Positions 45,983 to 60,281 of a stretch of DNA of 64,000 nt are shown here, piece by piece; positions within the stretch are counted from its first letter, which is position 1, and each line of letters starts with the position of its first letter. A model generated the notes under the pieces. It had not been told where the DNA came from. It searched no databases and was given only the letters and a program-made list of their open reading frames with translations. A program made the position numbers and the translations under genes. The stretch comes from Osedax fenrisi (taxonomy: Eukaryota; Annelida; Polychaeta; Sabellida; Siboglinidae), in assembly GCA_964019155.1 (NCBI GenBank), contig OZ025240.1, forward strand, positions 22,848,816 to 22,912,815, read 5' to 3'.

Positions 45983-46542
45983 TAGCGCTTCTATACGCCT
46001 TATTTATAATATCATTCGTCGTGAACATTTGAAAATAGATGAACACCAACATAATCTTAAATGGTTATTATTTAGAAAGCGATGCAAACATCGTTTACTT
46101 TGTTTAACTCATGAATCTATATTCCTAGGTAAGCCTGACTTTATACACAATCAACTGAAACGTCGATGTATACTGAAGCAGATTTTAACATAGGATGCAA
46201 TTCTGTTGGAGAGCAATACTTTATTTAACGGATTTAGTAATCGCGCATTCTCCTCCGTTATTCCTCGAATATGGAACGTCCTACTGTATGACTTACGGAA
46301 GGTCCAATCCTTGTATTTTTTAGGAAGAAACTAAAACATTATTTAATCACTTAATTTATTTTTGTATACGCTTTATTTAATCTTTATATCTAATTTAATT
46401 TATTTTTATTTTTAGTTATTTTGTATTTTCTATTCGTTTGTTTTTATTATTTTTCGTTATTGTTATACACCAGAGGTTATTGTTATACATCCATTATATT
46501 GATTTTTAAATAAACAATTAAATTCAATTCAATTCAATATGC
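45983..46542 (+). pseudogene. LINE 3' end (RT C-terminus) with tandem tail
   Basis: The plus strand gives IIRREHLKIDEHQHNLKWLL, CKHRLLCLTHESIFLGKPDF and, after a stop, FSNRAFSSVIPRIWNVLLYD. This is the conserved R.F....P..WN.LP.DLR ending of CR1/Jockey-like RTs. The copy ends in (ATTCA)n at about 46515-46540. It is 5'-truncated and broken by stops. Confidence 0.75.
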
Positions 46543-48429
46543 GTATACGCAGTTTATTTATATTCACTCTAAACACTACGTTGTATCGGATCAATACACT
46601 TACGGCCATACAACGACGTACCTCGCTACACAAATTTAACAGAAACAATTACTTTCATACCGCTAATAAACCTATAGAGTAATTTTTAAACAAAATTAAA
46701 TTATAAGATTTAAAACAATTAACCTTTGAACCGTTAACAAACGATCGAATAATGATGACGATAGGTGATAATGTACCGGAGTCAATTGGCATTATAATTA
46801 TATACAAAAATGAAGAAAATAACAAAAATAATTCTCAAGGGTATACTACACATCATTGTCAATATGGGTAGATTTAACTGACCATGTGAATATAATTATG
46901 CATATATGAATTAATTTTAAAAAATGCAAAATATTATGATCGTTAATTTCTTATTAAAATATTGTTTTTACTTAATTATAATGCTATAACCTTTATTTAC
47001 ATATATATCATAATACTTTATATATTATTATGATATATATGTAAATATAGGTTATATCAATGACAATAAGTATTCTCGTAATATCTATGCAATGGTAATT
47101 TTGTTTACTCCGAATTTATAATTGTCAGTGCTATATTTCATTATATTTGAATGATTGAACAAAAGTTACAAGATTTATTTATTTAAAAAATAAAAATGTA
47201 TTTATATACTCTTATTTGTATTTTAATTTAATTTTTATTGCACCTACATATTTTATTAAAAATAAAAATTTAATTATAATTTCGGTTTGAATTGAATTAT
47301 ATTTATTTGTTAAGACTATTTTATTGATGTAAACATCCAACATAATATAATGTGTATTACATTATATTATGATTGTATTATAATCATATTTAAATTATAA
47401 TTTAAAATGTGTTTTCCTTTATATATAATAATAAGTACCTCTGGAAAATGATAAAATATAATACTTCACTCAAGCTTAAAATAAAAATTGCTTTGATATA
47501 TCCACGATAATAAGTATATATAATATAAGTATAATTTACAACATTGTTTTGTTATATACATTATAGATATTATGTATATATGTATTATGATGATATATCC
47601 TCACATAATTTATTATATTCACAGTTAATATTACCCTATTAAATAATATAAAAAGTATTTATGAAATAATACGAATGCGAGAGTGACATTTATTGGATTT
47701 AAAATTTATAACAAATGAACTATTTAAAACAAATTGTTTGACCAAATCTAAAAATAAATGACTAATATATTACTAAGTACTTGATATATATCTAAGTGAT
47801 ATTACTAAACATGATTATAAATTATTATTATAAATATATTTTAAACTATAGTTTAAACTTAATAATTATTAATATGAATATACTAAAAACAGTAATAAAC
47901 ATATTGATAATAATTATTAAACAAAACCTAGAGTGGATTTGCTTTATAATCCTTAAACATAAATATAAAATAGGTCAATGATAATAGAATGGGTCCAAAT
48001 TATATTAGGTAAACAATCTCAACATCTTTAACTTCTCAATCTATCACCGGTATTGAAAGAATGGGCAAAGTTCTATGATTATATAATACCGTATCACTAA
48101 TACCAGCACGTGTATCCTATATGAATAATATATGAACGGTATCAGCAGGTTAATATTATTATTCGATATTCTTTAAATCAAGAAACATTTATCGAATTAA
48201 CGGCAATACAATGTAGTGATACCCATATGAAAGAATATATATTTAGTTAAATATATATTTGTATATCGTTATAATATTACGAGAGAGTGGAGATACTAAC
48301 TAAATACTATAACGAAATAAATAATATTTCTACAATATCAATAATTATAAAAATTATAATTATATTATAATAAGTGGCAGAGATCATTCCATATTTATAA
48401 CATTTATATAAGTAGGGGCGAGTAATATG
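46543..48429. other. AT-rich intergenic DNA
   Basis: No exon recognised. It contains a palindrome at 46985-47055 (TTTACATATATATCATAAT mirrored) and one at 47348-47378 (CATAATATAATGT mirrored). Confidence 0.5.
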
Positions 48430-48768
48430 TTTATGGATACATCTGATTCTAAATAATAAGCAGATTTAGAAATGTTAGTAATATGGCTAGAAAATAGTCG
48501 ACAATGATATCAAGATTGAGGCTTGACTTGTAAGGTGAAATAATTATTTTGTCAAGGTAAAAGGAAGGGCATTATGTTCGTAAGTATATTGAGAAAGGAA
48601 ATTGTGAGGTATTTAGTAGAAGATTTTTGGAGAGAAGTCAATATTTAATAAAGCATATTCAATTAGTAGAAATTATCAGGATTGAATATAGGGAGGACAT
48701 ATATCTTAATATATATCCTCAGCATATATATGATAGAAAATACCAGGCAATGTGGATATACCTTATAT

Positions 48769-48773
<5 letters not shown>

Positions 48774-48821
<48 letters not shown>
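48774..48821. repeat. (TA)n microsatellite
   Basis: A TA run expanded inside the decayed LINE. Confidence 0.9.
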
Positions 48822-48826
<5 letters not shown>

Positions 48827-49134
48827 TATAGAGATACTAGAAGTAGTCCTATTTTTTTAGAAACTTTGGCCTATATATGGTTCAACATTTTAGTAACTTT
48901 ACGAAATATCATGGGAGGATTTTAGTGACATAAATCTATTTATTTGATGGACAATAATTCTTTGAAGGATTTTACTAATAATAGGAAGTTGGGAGATAGG
49001 AAGGTATTACATCAGGGATTAGGGTTGGAAGAAATTTGTTTAAGAATGGTGTGATGATAGAATGTTTAAAAGAATAGGAGTAATACTCCATTATAGAGAA
49101 GATGATGATATAGTATAGAAATATGAGATTTTAC

Positions 49135-51310
49135 TGCTCATATTGGCATTCAAGATGCATTCAAGTTCGCACTGAATGTAGAATCAAATAGAAATTGAAT
49201 TTCGCTCAAATATTATATTTTAGAAAATAATGTATTATGTCTCAACATACATTATCAGAAAAGAAAAGTTCAACTATGGATATACAAGTCACCAAACGGA
49301 AATAAAGTTCAGCTTTATTACATAATGATATATTAAAATCGAAAAATAGTAGCAAAAACGACAGTGATTTTTGCTCTTTTGAAAGTGTAGTATCAGACCA
49401 TCGAATACTAACTGAATATTTTAAATTAAACACAATATCAAATAAAAAGAAAACAAATATAGTAGCAAATTCTGATTGGACAAGTCTTAATAACCCTGAT
49501 ATCCAAAATAGGTTTGTGAATGAAGTCAGAAATAAGCTTGACTTACTTAAAGGCATCCAAAATATAAGCCAATATCATATATGAACATTTCGAACCTTCT
49601 TGCCGAGAAATTGCAAAAGAAATAATACCGATAAAAGAAAAATAAAAAAATAGAACATATTATTCTCCCAGTATATATGTTTAAAAAGAAAAAAAATAAA
49701 CATAAAGCTGAAAAATTAAAAACTCTTGTCCACTAGAAGAAAATACATAGTCTTACAATTTGATACAGAAATTACTCTATGATACATACTATACAGAACA
49801 AGTAATATACCTTCAATCGAGAAGTACAAGTGAGATAAATCTTGGAAAATCTGTTATCATTGGAAAAAAGAGCAATATAGCTAAGTTAAAAGCAACAAGT
49901 GAAGAGGAATAAATTTGTGGCATAATCACTTCAAAGATCTATTGGTAATCTACCTGAAATAATCGTTTGGCTATACAAAAATTACTAATCATTTAAAAAT
50001 ATAAACATCCATTTTTACAAAGTATGAACTATTAAAAACATTAAACACTATCAAAAATGGAAAGGAATGGAGCCTAGACGAAATTACTATATAAATCTGG
50101 AAAATATATTAATTTAAAGATTTATAATTAATCTGCTGCAATACAGTATATGAACAAGATCCAATCTATATATATAATAAGGGTTGTATAATACCTTTAC
50201 TAAAGAAGGAAGTTCTGAGCCATACAAATAATTATCGTGGCATTACTTTAACATGCACAGCTGCAAACATAACATATCGATAGACATTGTATTACGAAAT
50301 AATCAGAATAGTTTTAGAATTAATAGATCTACCTCTGAGCAAATACTTAGATGAATTATCGAAGGCGCAAATGCATAAAATCTGACAACTATCCTTTTCA
50401 TCGATTTTCAAAAGCTTTGATTCCATACATCGAGGAAAGATGGAAGAGATACTCAAAGCGTACAGTATACAAGATGAGATTATAAGTGCTATCATGATAG
50501 CATACACACATATTAAATCTATTGTGAGAACTGACGATGGAGATACTGAATGTATAAACATCTCGGGTGGAGTTTTGCAAGGTATTACACTAGTCCCTTT
50601 TATTTTCATAATGTGTCTTACTATGTTTTGAAGACATCTTTAGACCGAATTAATATTCTTGGGTTTACCCTCATTGATCAAAATATATCCAACAATGAAA
50701 ATTAAAGATGTTGACTATGCGGATGATCTAGCTATAGTAACCGATAAAACTAACGAAGCAATAATACTTTTACATGCAATTAACATGCTGCAAAAGAAAT
50801 GGGGCTGTCTATAAATTGAATTCGGAAAGACGGAATTCATCAGTATAAATCAAGGTATAAATAAAGTTATAAAAAGCCTAAACGGTAATAATAATAAAGA
50901 ATTTTCTGACTTTAAGTATCTTGGAAGCTATATTCGGTCAATTGAAAAATATATCAATATCAGATTAGATCAAAGCTGGATAGCCTTACATGAAATAAAC
51001 TCCATTTAAAGATCTAGACTATCTGATAAAATGAAAATAAACTTTTTCAGAGTAACTGTTGAGTCGATTTTGATATATGGTTCTGTTAGCTGAATTCTAA
51101 GAAATTCGCTTGAAAAAATACTAATGGAAATTACACTCGAATGCTTCGTGCCATCCTAAATAGATACTGGAAAGATCATCCAAATAATAAAGAGCTATAC
51201 GGAAATATACCGGATATTTGTACATGATAAGATGCAATTGAATTTTTCTGGACATTGATGAAAATCGAAATTAGAACTGGCATCGGATGTTATAATCTGG
51301 CAAGCTACTC
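49135..51310 (+). pseudogene. Decayed LINE of a different family, inserted in the opposite orientation
   Basis: The plus-strand frames give SDWTSLNNPDIQNRFVNEVR, then the RT core FKSFDSIHRGKMEEILKAYS, GDTECINISGGVLQGITLVP and DVDYADDLAIVTDKTNEAI. The YADD catalytic motif lies near 50711-50730. After it come FSDFKYLGSYI and LSDKMKINFFRVTVESILIY. Many internal stops. The KAFDSIHRGKM..ILKAYGIP pattern marks a non-LTR RT family distinct from the host copy; I do not assign a clade. Confidence 0.78.
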
Positions 51311-53624
51311 ATGGTAAAAGTAAAATATGACGATCCCGCAGGACCTATGTCGATCACATGGTGGATTATACACTCTGTGATGTAAACTAAATAAAAAGGT
51401 GATGGAAGATAGATATGGTTGGAGGAAGATAGTCGAAAACAGGTAAGGTAATATGTAAGTTGTAGAATTTGCGATAATTAGTAAATGACAAAAGGTTTCA
51501 AGGAGAAGGAACATGAATATATATTATTTCGGTTTTACGTATAGATCGCTTGAGTTTAACAAAATCAGATGTAATCCAAGGGCAATTAGTATGCAGGGAA
51601 ATAGTATTATATATAAGAGGGTCATATTTGTCAAGTAGAAAGGCGAGAGTGGAGTTTATTGGATATGGAAATAATGATACAAGTTCAGAAGAGAACAAAG
51701 GAATATTAATAGATTTAATTTTTCTATAATGAATTTGTTTCTTGGATAAAAAAGGAAATAGAAGGAGGATGACTGTAAAGGTTATGATGAAATGGTCTGT
51801 GAAAAGATCAAATTTGATATATTAATTATTAAAAAAATGACGTGAATCATGATACATGAAGAAATCAAGGCAGATAGAATATTAATGAGAGCCAATCTTA
51901 TGTATGTCATATGGAAGTAGAAGTATTACCAAGTGAATAAAGTGGAGAGTTGGTAGGAGATAAAACAGAAATAGTTATTGGTTGGGATTAAGGAACAGAA
52001 GTAGGGTAATTATTATTTGAGGAAGGATTACTAGGTGGAGGAACAAAGATACAATAGTTGGTATTTTCGGAAGGATTATTGGGGGGGGGGTCGGTATTAG
52101 TATTGAAAGGGAAATATTACCTGATGAGAGAACAGAAGATAGAAATTTAAGATAGATTCCCTATCAATAAGGAGAATTGAAGGTATGATAAAATGGGGAA
52201 AAGATCAGTCATATATTTATATTTTAGTATGTATATTACATATAGGTTTAGTATTTATATTGGTCGGTTTCTATATATATATATATAACTACTATGATAA
52301 AGGATGTTACCTAAAAAAATGGTTTTTATAAGGTAAGGAGTTTAGTACATATATATGGGAGTATCAGAGATTTTATTTAATGAAACTAAATCTTCTGAAA
52401 AATATGCCACGCAATTATTTGTTAAAGAACTGTATACTTGAAATGTGATTTATAAATATGGCTATAGAAATAGATATTTTAAACAGTAATATATGAGTAA
52501 GGATTGATGAAATGAAATCAGTATTCATATCAAATGTTCAATAAAAAGTGAACAGTTATGAAGCATATTATTAAGTTAACGTGTATGAGGTATGGGAGGA
52601 ATACAGGGTGAAGAAGGCGATGAATATGGTAGAAGAATGGTGAAGTAGAAGAAGGAGGTATATAGAGAATGAGTGGAGATCGAATAGTGGTAGGATAAGA
52701 GGATGATCTAATAGCAGATGCGTACGATTTATGATGAGAATTTCTATCCCAAGGGAAAGATGATGGGTTATTATCGGTTTTGATGGGGGAAATACTTAAG
52801 ATCCATAATTGTAGGCAATTGTGAGCTATAGGGGGTTTGATGGGTGGGATTAGTGAGCAGTATAGGGGTATGCAATAACTGGAGGAAAGTATTTGTAAAT
52901 GTAAATGTCAAATTGGTAGGAAATAAATGGCAAGGGTATACGATGGAGGGGACCATTGATATGAGTACATGCTTTGGATATAATTTATGTATTAAGAGGC
53001 ATATATAGTGGTAGAATGAGTTACATGAGTTATATGGTATATAATAACTAGAATGAAAAATTCCATAATAGATATCAATACCAGATAATAGATGAACTCG
53101 AGTAACGTTATATATTATATAATACTATATTAATTAGTAAATAGTAATGAAGTCACATATTTGGTACAGTGTAAACTCCACATGTAGGTCAGATTCTCCG
53201 GTACAGTGCAGTAAGATTCTTCGAATACTCGACATACTCTTCAATACAGAACCGATACCTCGAGATATTAAGGACAACGAGGGCAACGAATAGAACACGT
53301 AATTAATAATTACATGACCTCCATGAGTAGGGTAGTCCAGCTACTCATACGTGAAGTCATAGGTGACGTATACGTATTATTTAATTGGCTAACTTTTATT
53401 ATAATATAACTTTAAAACAAATTAACTGGGTTAGATATCCCTGTTTTATGAGGAGTATGCCATTTTAAAAATATTATTTTATCAATAATAGATTTTCTTA
53501 CATAATTTAGAATTTTTTTTATTAATCATAATATATTTAGTATCTAATATAACGTATAATTTTAGTTGTTGTATAAGATTATTTTAAATCGAATCAATTC
53601 TTCCTATTTTGCCCTACACTGTTA

Positions 53625-54312
53625 AAAATTAGGGTACACCGAGTACCTTTTTTAGGGTGTAAGTAGTGTCCCCATAACCGTACCCTAATTAGGGTACAAT
53701 TTGAATAAATACGATAAGTACCCTAAAAATGATCAAACTGTACCCTACATAATTTTAGCTGGTTGTACCCTAATTATATGATACAGTGTACACCAATTCA
53801 ATGGTATGGTATGTACCATAATTCAATTGCATGATATTAAACAAAAACCCAACCCAATACGTTAGTATAACGATAAAAACACGACTACCCCGCCCGCCCT
53901 CCCCCACTCCCACCCGCCCTTAAAAGATTTTTGGGCCGAGCTGCATTTTCGCCATTCATCGAATTATGATTAATATTGCGTTATTTATTTATATCCTATA
54001 TCGTAATCGTAATTGTAGCGTCATTTATTAAAACACAACTTAATAGAAAATATAATAATCACGTACCCTAATATTTAATATAGCTGTACCCTAATAAATA
54101 CATATATTGTGTATAGAATAATCTATATAGTGTAACTTAGTGCATTTAACAGTAGGTACCATAATATTTAACATGTACCCTAATAAATATATATTGTACC
54201 CTATAGTGAGTTTAAAAGTCGTGTACCCTATTTAGGGTACATGGTAAATTTGTGTGATATGTTAACGATCTGTACCCTATAATTTGAATTCACTGTACCC
54301 TAATTAATAGTG
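53625..54312. mobile_element. Element built on the word GTACCCTAA
   Basis: The ends ACACTGTTAAAAATTAGGGTACA (left) and GTACCCTAATTAATAGTG (right) are inverse complements. GTACCCTA or its complement occurs roughly fifteen times inside, often as the perfect palindrome GTACCCTAATTAGGGTAC. A C-rich block (CCCGCCCGCCCTCCCCC) marks the centre near 53890. Non-coding. Confidence 0.75.
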
Positions 54313-54855
54313 TATTTACATATATATATATATGTGTACTACCTATAGGTAGTCCCATTAAGGGGTATAGTTTATGTACTCCATCGGTAGACTCTTGAGA
54401 TATATTATAATATAGATTTAAAAAATAGATATCATATATTTATATAATATACTATATATGTTATAAAGTGTTAATTTATTTCGTATAAAATGAATTATAT
54501 CATAGTATATAATCATGACTTAATATATTAATACATCAATACATTAATATATTATAATATAGATGAAGTCACATCAAACATAGATGGAAAATGAAAATCT
54601 ATGATTAAAGTGTATATATTGATATAGATATATAGAAATACACTTATATCCAATTCAATGTTTTCCAAAAGTAATGCTAATAACGCAATGTGTCACTGAA
54701 ATGTGTTTACTGAATATATGCATCGAATGCAGTTTCACGTTAATATGTGATGGTATTAGATAAGTCATTTTATATACATGGATTAATGCGTGCTATTATA
54801 TATATATAATTGTCGATAAATTAATATATACTCTATGGATTAAAGGTACATTATT

Positions 54856-54895
<40 letters not shown>

Positions 54896-54985
54896 ACTTA
54901 TTAGTAATAAGTTATTACATATTAATATAGTATAATTAAATATAATTACAATTACATATTTAAATTATCTCTATATCTGTAAGAA

Positions 54986-55040
<55 letters not shown>

Positions 55041-57730
55041 CATATTAATGTATTAAAATAAATTAAATGACTGACTCATTTTTTTAATCTGAAATTATAA
55101 ACATACAAATATAAATAAAATATATAAATTAAAAAATGAAATATTATTATAATGTTATAGAATTATGTATTATTTTTATTATTTTGGATGCTATATAAAA
55201 ATGAACAATAAAAGTTTAAATATTCGTATTCAACGTAACTTTATGAATTATAGATACATTTTGTTTAATGTTAATATAGTTATATAGTATTATTTACATT
55301 TATGTCACTCATTAAATAATACGTAGTATGTATGTAGGTATGGTATATTGTGTTTCGCTGCATAATAGGAAGTGCACGACGTGTAGGTTTGTATATTATG
55401 AAATACTAAATATTTGTAATTAATAATATAATAAAACATATCATAAATGGCTTCAAACGAAAATACACACATTATTATATGGTGTATTATATACGCTATA
55501 TAGGGACTCTATATTATACTCTATATTATACACTTACCTGTATTAGTATTATCTTTATGTATAATAATATTCACATAAATATAGTTATCGTTAAAATGTA
55601 GTGCAATGTATGATAACAAATTAGTCTAATATATTAGTTAGTCTAAGAATTAATTAATATAACTTCATTCATAGCTCAGAAGACTAAATATTTAATCATA
55701 TTTACGATTATTCGCGAGAAGATATATTATAACCTATAATATATATTATAAGGGTATTTATATAAGGGTATTCGCTATTTAAATATTATGTTAACCTAAC
55801 ATTACAAATGTGTCAAGCATATTGTACATATCAAAATATTATCTCAATGAAGCATTACTATATATATATATATATAATTATGTATAAATAAATGATCGGC
55901 TATCGTCAAAACCATAGATGCCTTAATATTAGAGAGGATTTTAAGGGTTATCAGAGCCATATAATTATAAGGGAAAACTTCATCTAAGTTCCTGGATGGG
56001 GTGAAATAACTATAAAAAATAAAATAACAATACAAATAACAATAACAATAACAATAACAATATATATAGAGCTATGTCAGCTTCCTCATCTTGCACATCA
56101 ACATCGCATTGTTCGTCGTACTCACGTGACTCTGTACTGACCTCTTGTACCCCTGTGTGGGATTAACGGCGTTGAGGAAGCGACCTTGGTAATAACCCTT
56201 TAATCGATACTACTTCAATACTTCAATGGTCAATATAATAATGGTGATGTATTACAATAGTGTTAACTTCATACTTTGGTATATAAACATGATACTAACC
56301 TCATAATATAATACGAATATAAAATAAATATTTAAAATATAATCAGACCATTATATTTATTATCTTAAAGTAACTAGACCATTATATACATTATCTTTAA
56401 GTATCATTGGTGCTAAGATGTATAATATATATATGAACATGTACTTCAAATATGAAAAACACTGAATATATTCAAGTATACTTTCGTAACACTGAATCAC
56501 AGTTCCATGTATCATACATTATGAGTCATACTTCATTGCATCACCTATTGTTATCAGTATCGATACGCAACAGTAGGTTTCGTAACTATGGTGCTATAGA
56601 ATAGAGATTAGATATTATAATAGAGATTATAATCTATAACCTAACCTATCGGTAGACCCTGTAATCCACTGCTTGTGGTTTATTACACTATACAAGGTGA
56701 TATTACCATGAACCCATAGTATATATATTCATTTTATTTTAGGTTTGACTCATGATTGGAATTTAATACCCAGTAAGGGATTCCTAGAATTTGTATAGTT
56801 ATGGGTTTCTACAATTTATTTATTCATGGGCTTAATTGTATATAATATATATAATTAAGTTGTACATTGTACAATCTATATATAGATATATTACGAAACA
56901 TATTACTAAATAAATCATAAAACCCATATACAATTACTATAACCCATAAATAAATAAAATGTAGAAATACAATTACTGGTTTTTAAACTTTCAACAATGG
57001 GTCATAATCAGTAAACAAATGCATCAATTTATGATTTATAGTATAATTTTATTATATGGTAAAAAACTTACATAAGTTAGATTACATTATTGATCATATT
57101 ATGTGTCCGATAATTTGTTTATATTTATACTACATATCTATATATATCTAAAGCATTTTTATCATTTAAAATGTATTCATTAAATAACTCATTATTTAAA
57201 TACATCGCTATATCCAATGCTCCCTACGTCATTCTTACATAACTATGTTGATGTTGATGTTACGTACTAGTACATAGGACCGGTAATTAAATATTCATAT
57301 GTTATTGTTTTCGCGTTGGCACTATCATACGATCTTTATGTTATTAATATCTGAAGTGTAACCTATCCTACACTAATACGCGGACCCATGCGATTAATAG
57401 TGCGATTACTGTATATATATATGCATATATATATATATATGCATATATATATTATTGTGATTTTATTTAACATATTTTTCTATATTAAATATTATTTTAT
57501 TCATCATTTGTTTCTCTCATTCTTATTCTATATATCGTTATAATAAATATCATAAATATCGTTCGCTCTATCCGATATTCGAGGTTACCACTTCCTATTA
57601 TACGTGTGTGTGTGCGTGTGTGTGTGTGTGAGTGTTGAATAAATGTGCGTCATATTCCAGTATACTAATCATCGTACACCTAAGCTTGTTTGTTATTATT
57701 ATTGTCATATTAATTATAAATCGACCAACA

Positions 57731-57833
<103 letters not shown>

Positions 57834-57979
57834 GGTATATAGTTATATTTTCTATTAATTATGATTATAAATATATTATCGAAATATAAATACACCATCA
57901 GCCGTAACCGCGTCGTGTCACGTCGTGCATGTAAATAAACAAATAAAACATCTAGGTATGTGTGTGTATATACGTGGTA

Positions 57980-58038
<59 letters not shown>

Positions 58039-58768
58039 GTGGTATAGGTGGGAGTGTATACGTGGCATATGTGAGTGTACGTGTTATTGCATTGCTATCC
58101 TCACACATCCACCCCTACCGCCGCCAGAGATATATAGCGTCATGTCACCTGTCTGTACATGATCATCATCATAATAATAATCATATTTCACACCTGCACT
58201 GTCAAGTGATTCACTATTTATCGACGAATCATCGATACCCTTACGACGCTCGGAGGTAAGGACATCATTATCTCTATGTAAACGTTATGTTCTTCGTATG
58301 ATTCACTATTATTTACATACTAATTCCGAATATTATTACACGATTCGGGGATTTTAGAACATGGCGTTATTAATATATCTATTATTCATGTATTCATAAT
58401 ATTAATCGTTATTAATAATGGTATTAAGTTAATAAATAGAGTCAATATGTATAGCAATAATAGTTTTCAATAGGTTATCATATGTAACATGACATAGACA
58501 AAATGCATATATATATATATATTCTCACTTTCTATATACTACTTTCTTTTCTATGTTGTTTATATATCATATTCTTATCTATATCCTCATAAGCACAATG
58601 TAATTGTTATCTTATCTCGATATCTACATCATCATTATTTTCTTATCGTTATCTTCTTAGTTATTCCACATCCGTTAACATCTACCTGCACCACCTATCT
58701 CTTATGATGTATACTACGAAACTTCACTAATAGAAACCCAACCGCTGCTAGAAGTATATTATATACAT

Positions 58769-58820
<52 letters not shown>

Positions 58821-59424
58821 TGTGTATATATATATATATACTGTAGTATCGACATTACTGAAATATATGTATGTTCGACGCCATTTGCATATAACAATGT
58901 TATCATTGTTTCATTATATTGCATGCAATATAAGTTAGATTGTATTCACCTCATATCAAACTATCCTACTACTTTGTTATATATGTGTATTGCATACTTA
59001 GTATTTATTACATAAATAATAATTAAAATATATTAAATTTGTGTTTAAAAAGAGTAAATATATTACTAAAGATATTTCCAAGGAAAGTATTACCAATATA
59101 GTGTTATGTAAGGAATAACCTGAATATATTAAGGTTCTACCACCGAGGAACGTAATCTAGAATGCGTACGATATTCGGAGTCAGTGTATTCCAGCAATAT
59201 TACTGTAACCTTGTACTAACCAGTACTAACCATGTAGTCTGTCTCTCTTCTGTATCCACTACGAGATATCTCGTATATACCATATGGAATAATCTCTTAG
59301 TGACACGTGATTACAAGCATCCCCTCATTATGTATATCTGGAGCTGTAGTGATGGTCACGTCTACATTATTATTGTTATTGTTGTACGTATCTGTTAGTT
59401 CCGCGTCTCCTTGCTAATCTACAC

Positions 59425-59470
59425 ACGTATCGATGCGCATGCGTGTACGCACGTGACCCTAGTCAGGTTA
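59425..59470. promoter_or_regulatory. CpG-rich promoter-like patch (NRF1- and E-box-like sites)
   Basis: TGCGCATGCG (59434-59443) fits the NRF1 consensus and GCACGTGACC (59449-59458) fits a USF/MITF-type E box, 5 bases apart. A cluster of such sites in otherwise CpG-poor DNA suggests a promoter, but no adjacent gene is recognised. Confidence 0.35.
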
Positions 59471-59550
59471 GGGGTAACGTTAGGGGTATAGTGGGGTTCA
59501 CATAACTAATTCTAATATATTTACATTACAGCATAATATATATGCATTAT

Positions 59551-59593
<43 letters not shown>

Positions 59594-59855
59594 TATAAAT
59601 TATATATTAGTTAATAATTATGCAATTTATTTCCTATATGTTATGCAAATGTCATAACGTTGCATATTCTATGTACATTTTATATATTCTATATATTCTA
59701 TATAATATATATCATATATATATATTAATATATTACATATTACTACATTACATGCTAATGAGTGTATATTAGTACATGACATCATATTCTACAAGTAATA
59801 AATACACACATAATAATTATATGACATACATATTAATATAGGTTTCTATATATAT

Positions 59856-59902
<47 letters not shown>

Positions 59903-59999
59903 CATAATAATAATACTAATATTTATTAGAAGAATTTAATTGTTGTTCCTTTTAATTAATCATGATATTGAAATGATATTTTAATATATGATGATGATG

Positions 60000-60281
60000 A
60001 TGATATTAGGTTCGTTTACTAAAAAAGGGTTATGTAGACCCCTTCGCTCGTTCGGGAAGAAAATAATAATAAAATAATAGTAATACGATAATAATTTTAT
60101 AATAATATACATTGAATATACCACGGACAACAATACTAAATAATATAAAGGACTATTATATACTACAGTCTGCATTGATATATAGGAGTGTTATATAATA
60201 ATAAGATAATAATAATACGATTAAAATTTAATAATGATATACGTTGAACATAACACGGACAACAATAATAAGTTGGATGAT
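60000..60281 (-). repeat. Two tandem copies of a LINE 3' UTR
   Basis: 60065-60145 and 60200-60270 share AATACGAT.A.AATTT.ATAATGATATACGTTGAA and CACGGACAACAATA. The left copy continues into GGGTCTACATAACCC near 60030, a likely older LINE end next to the RT fragment. Confidence 0.55.

Larger units (their letters stand above)
48430..53000 (-). pseudogene. Decayed LINE, second copy, split by another LINE
   Basis: 48430-49130 aligns with 19690-20560 (RT part), and 51490-53000 aligns with 21100-22800 (endonuclease and ORF1 part) of the first LINE. The interval 49135-51310 is a foreign plus-strand LINE. Stops and frameshifts are frequent. Confidence 0.72.

Noticed and set aside
49242..49556. 104-codon minus-strand frame
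   Set aside because: Antisense of a plus-strand LINE segment (SDWTSLNNPDIQNRF) with clear RT-family context.
53880..53935. C-rich block as a gene promoter or G-quadruplex locus
   Set aside because: It is centrally placed in the GTACCCTAA element, so it is best explained as element core; no gene lies adjacent.
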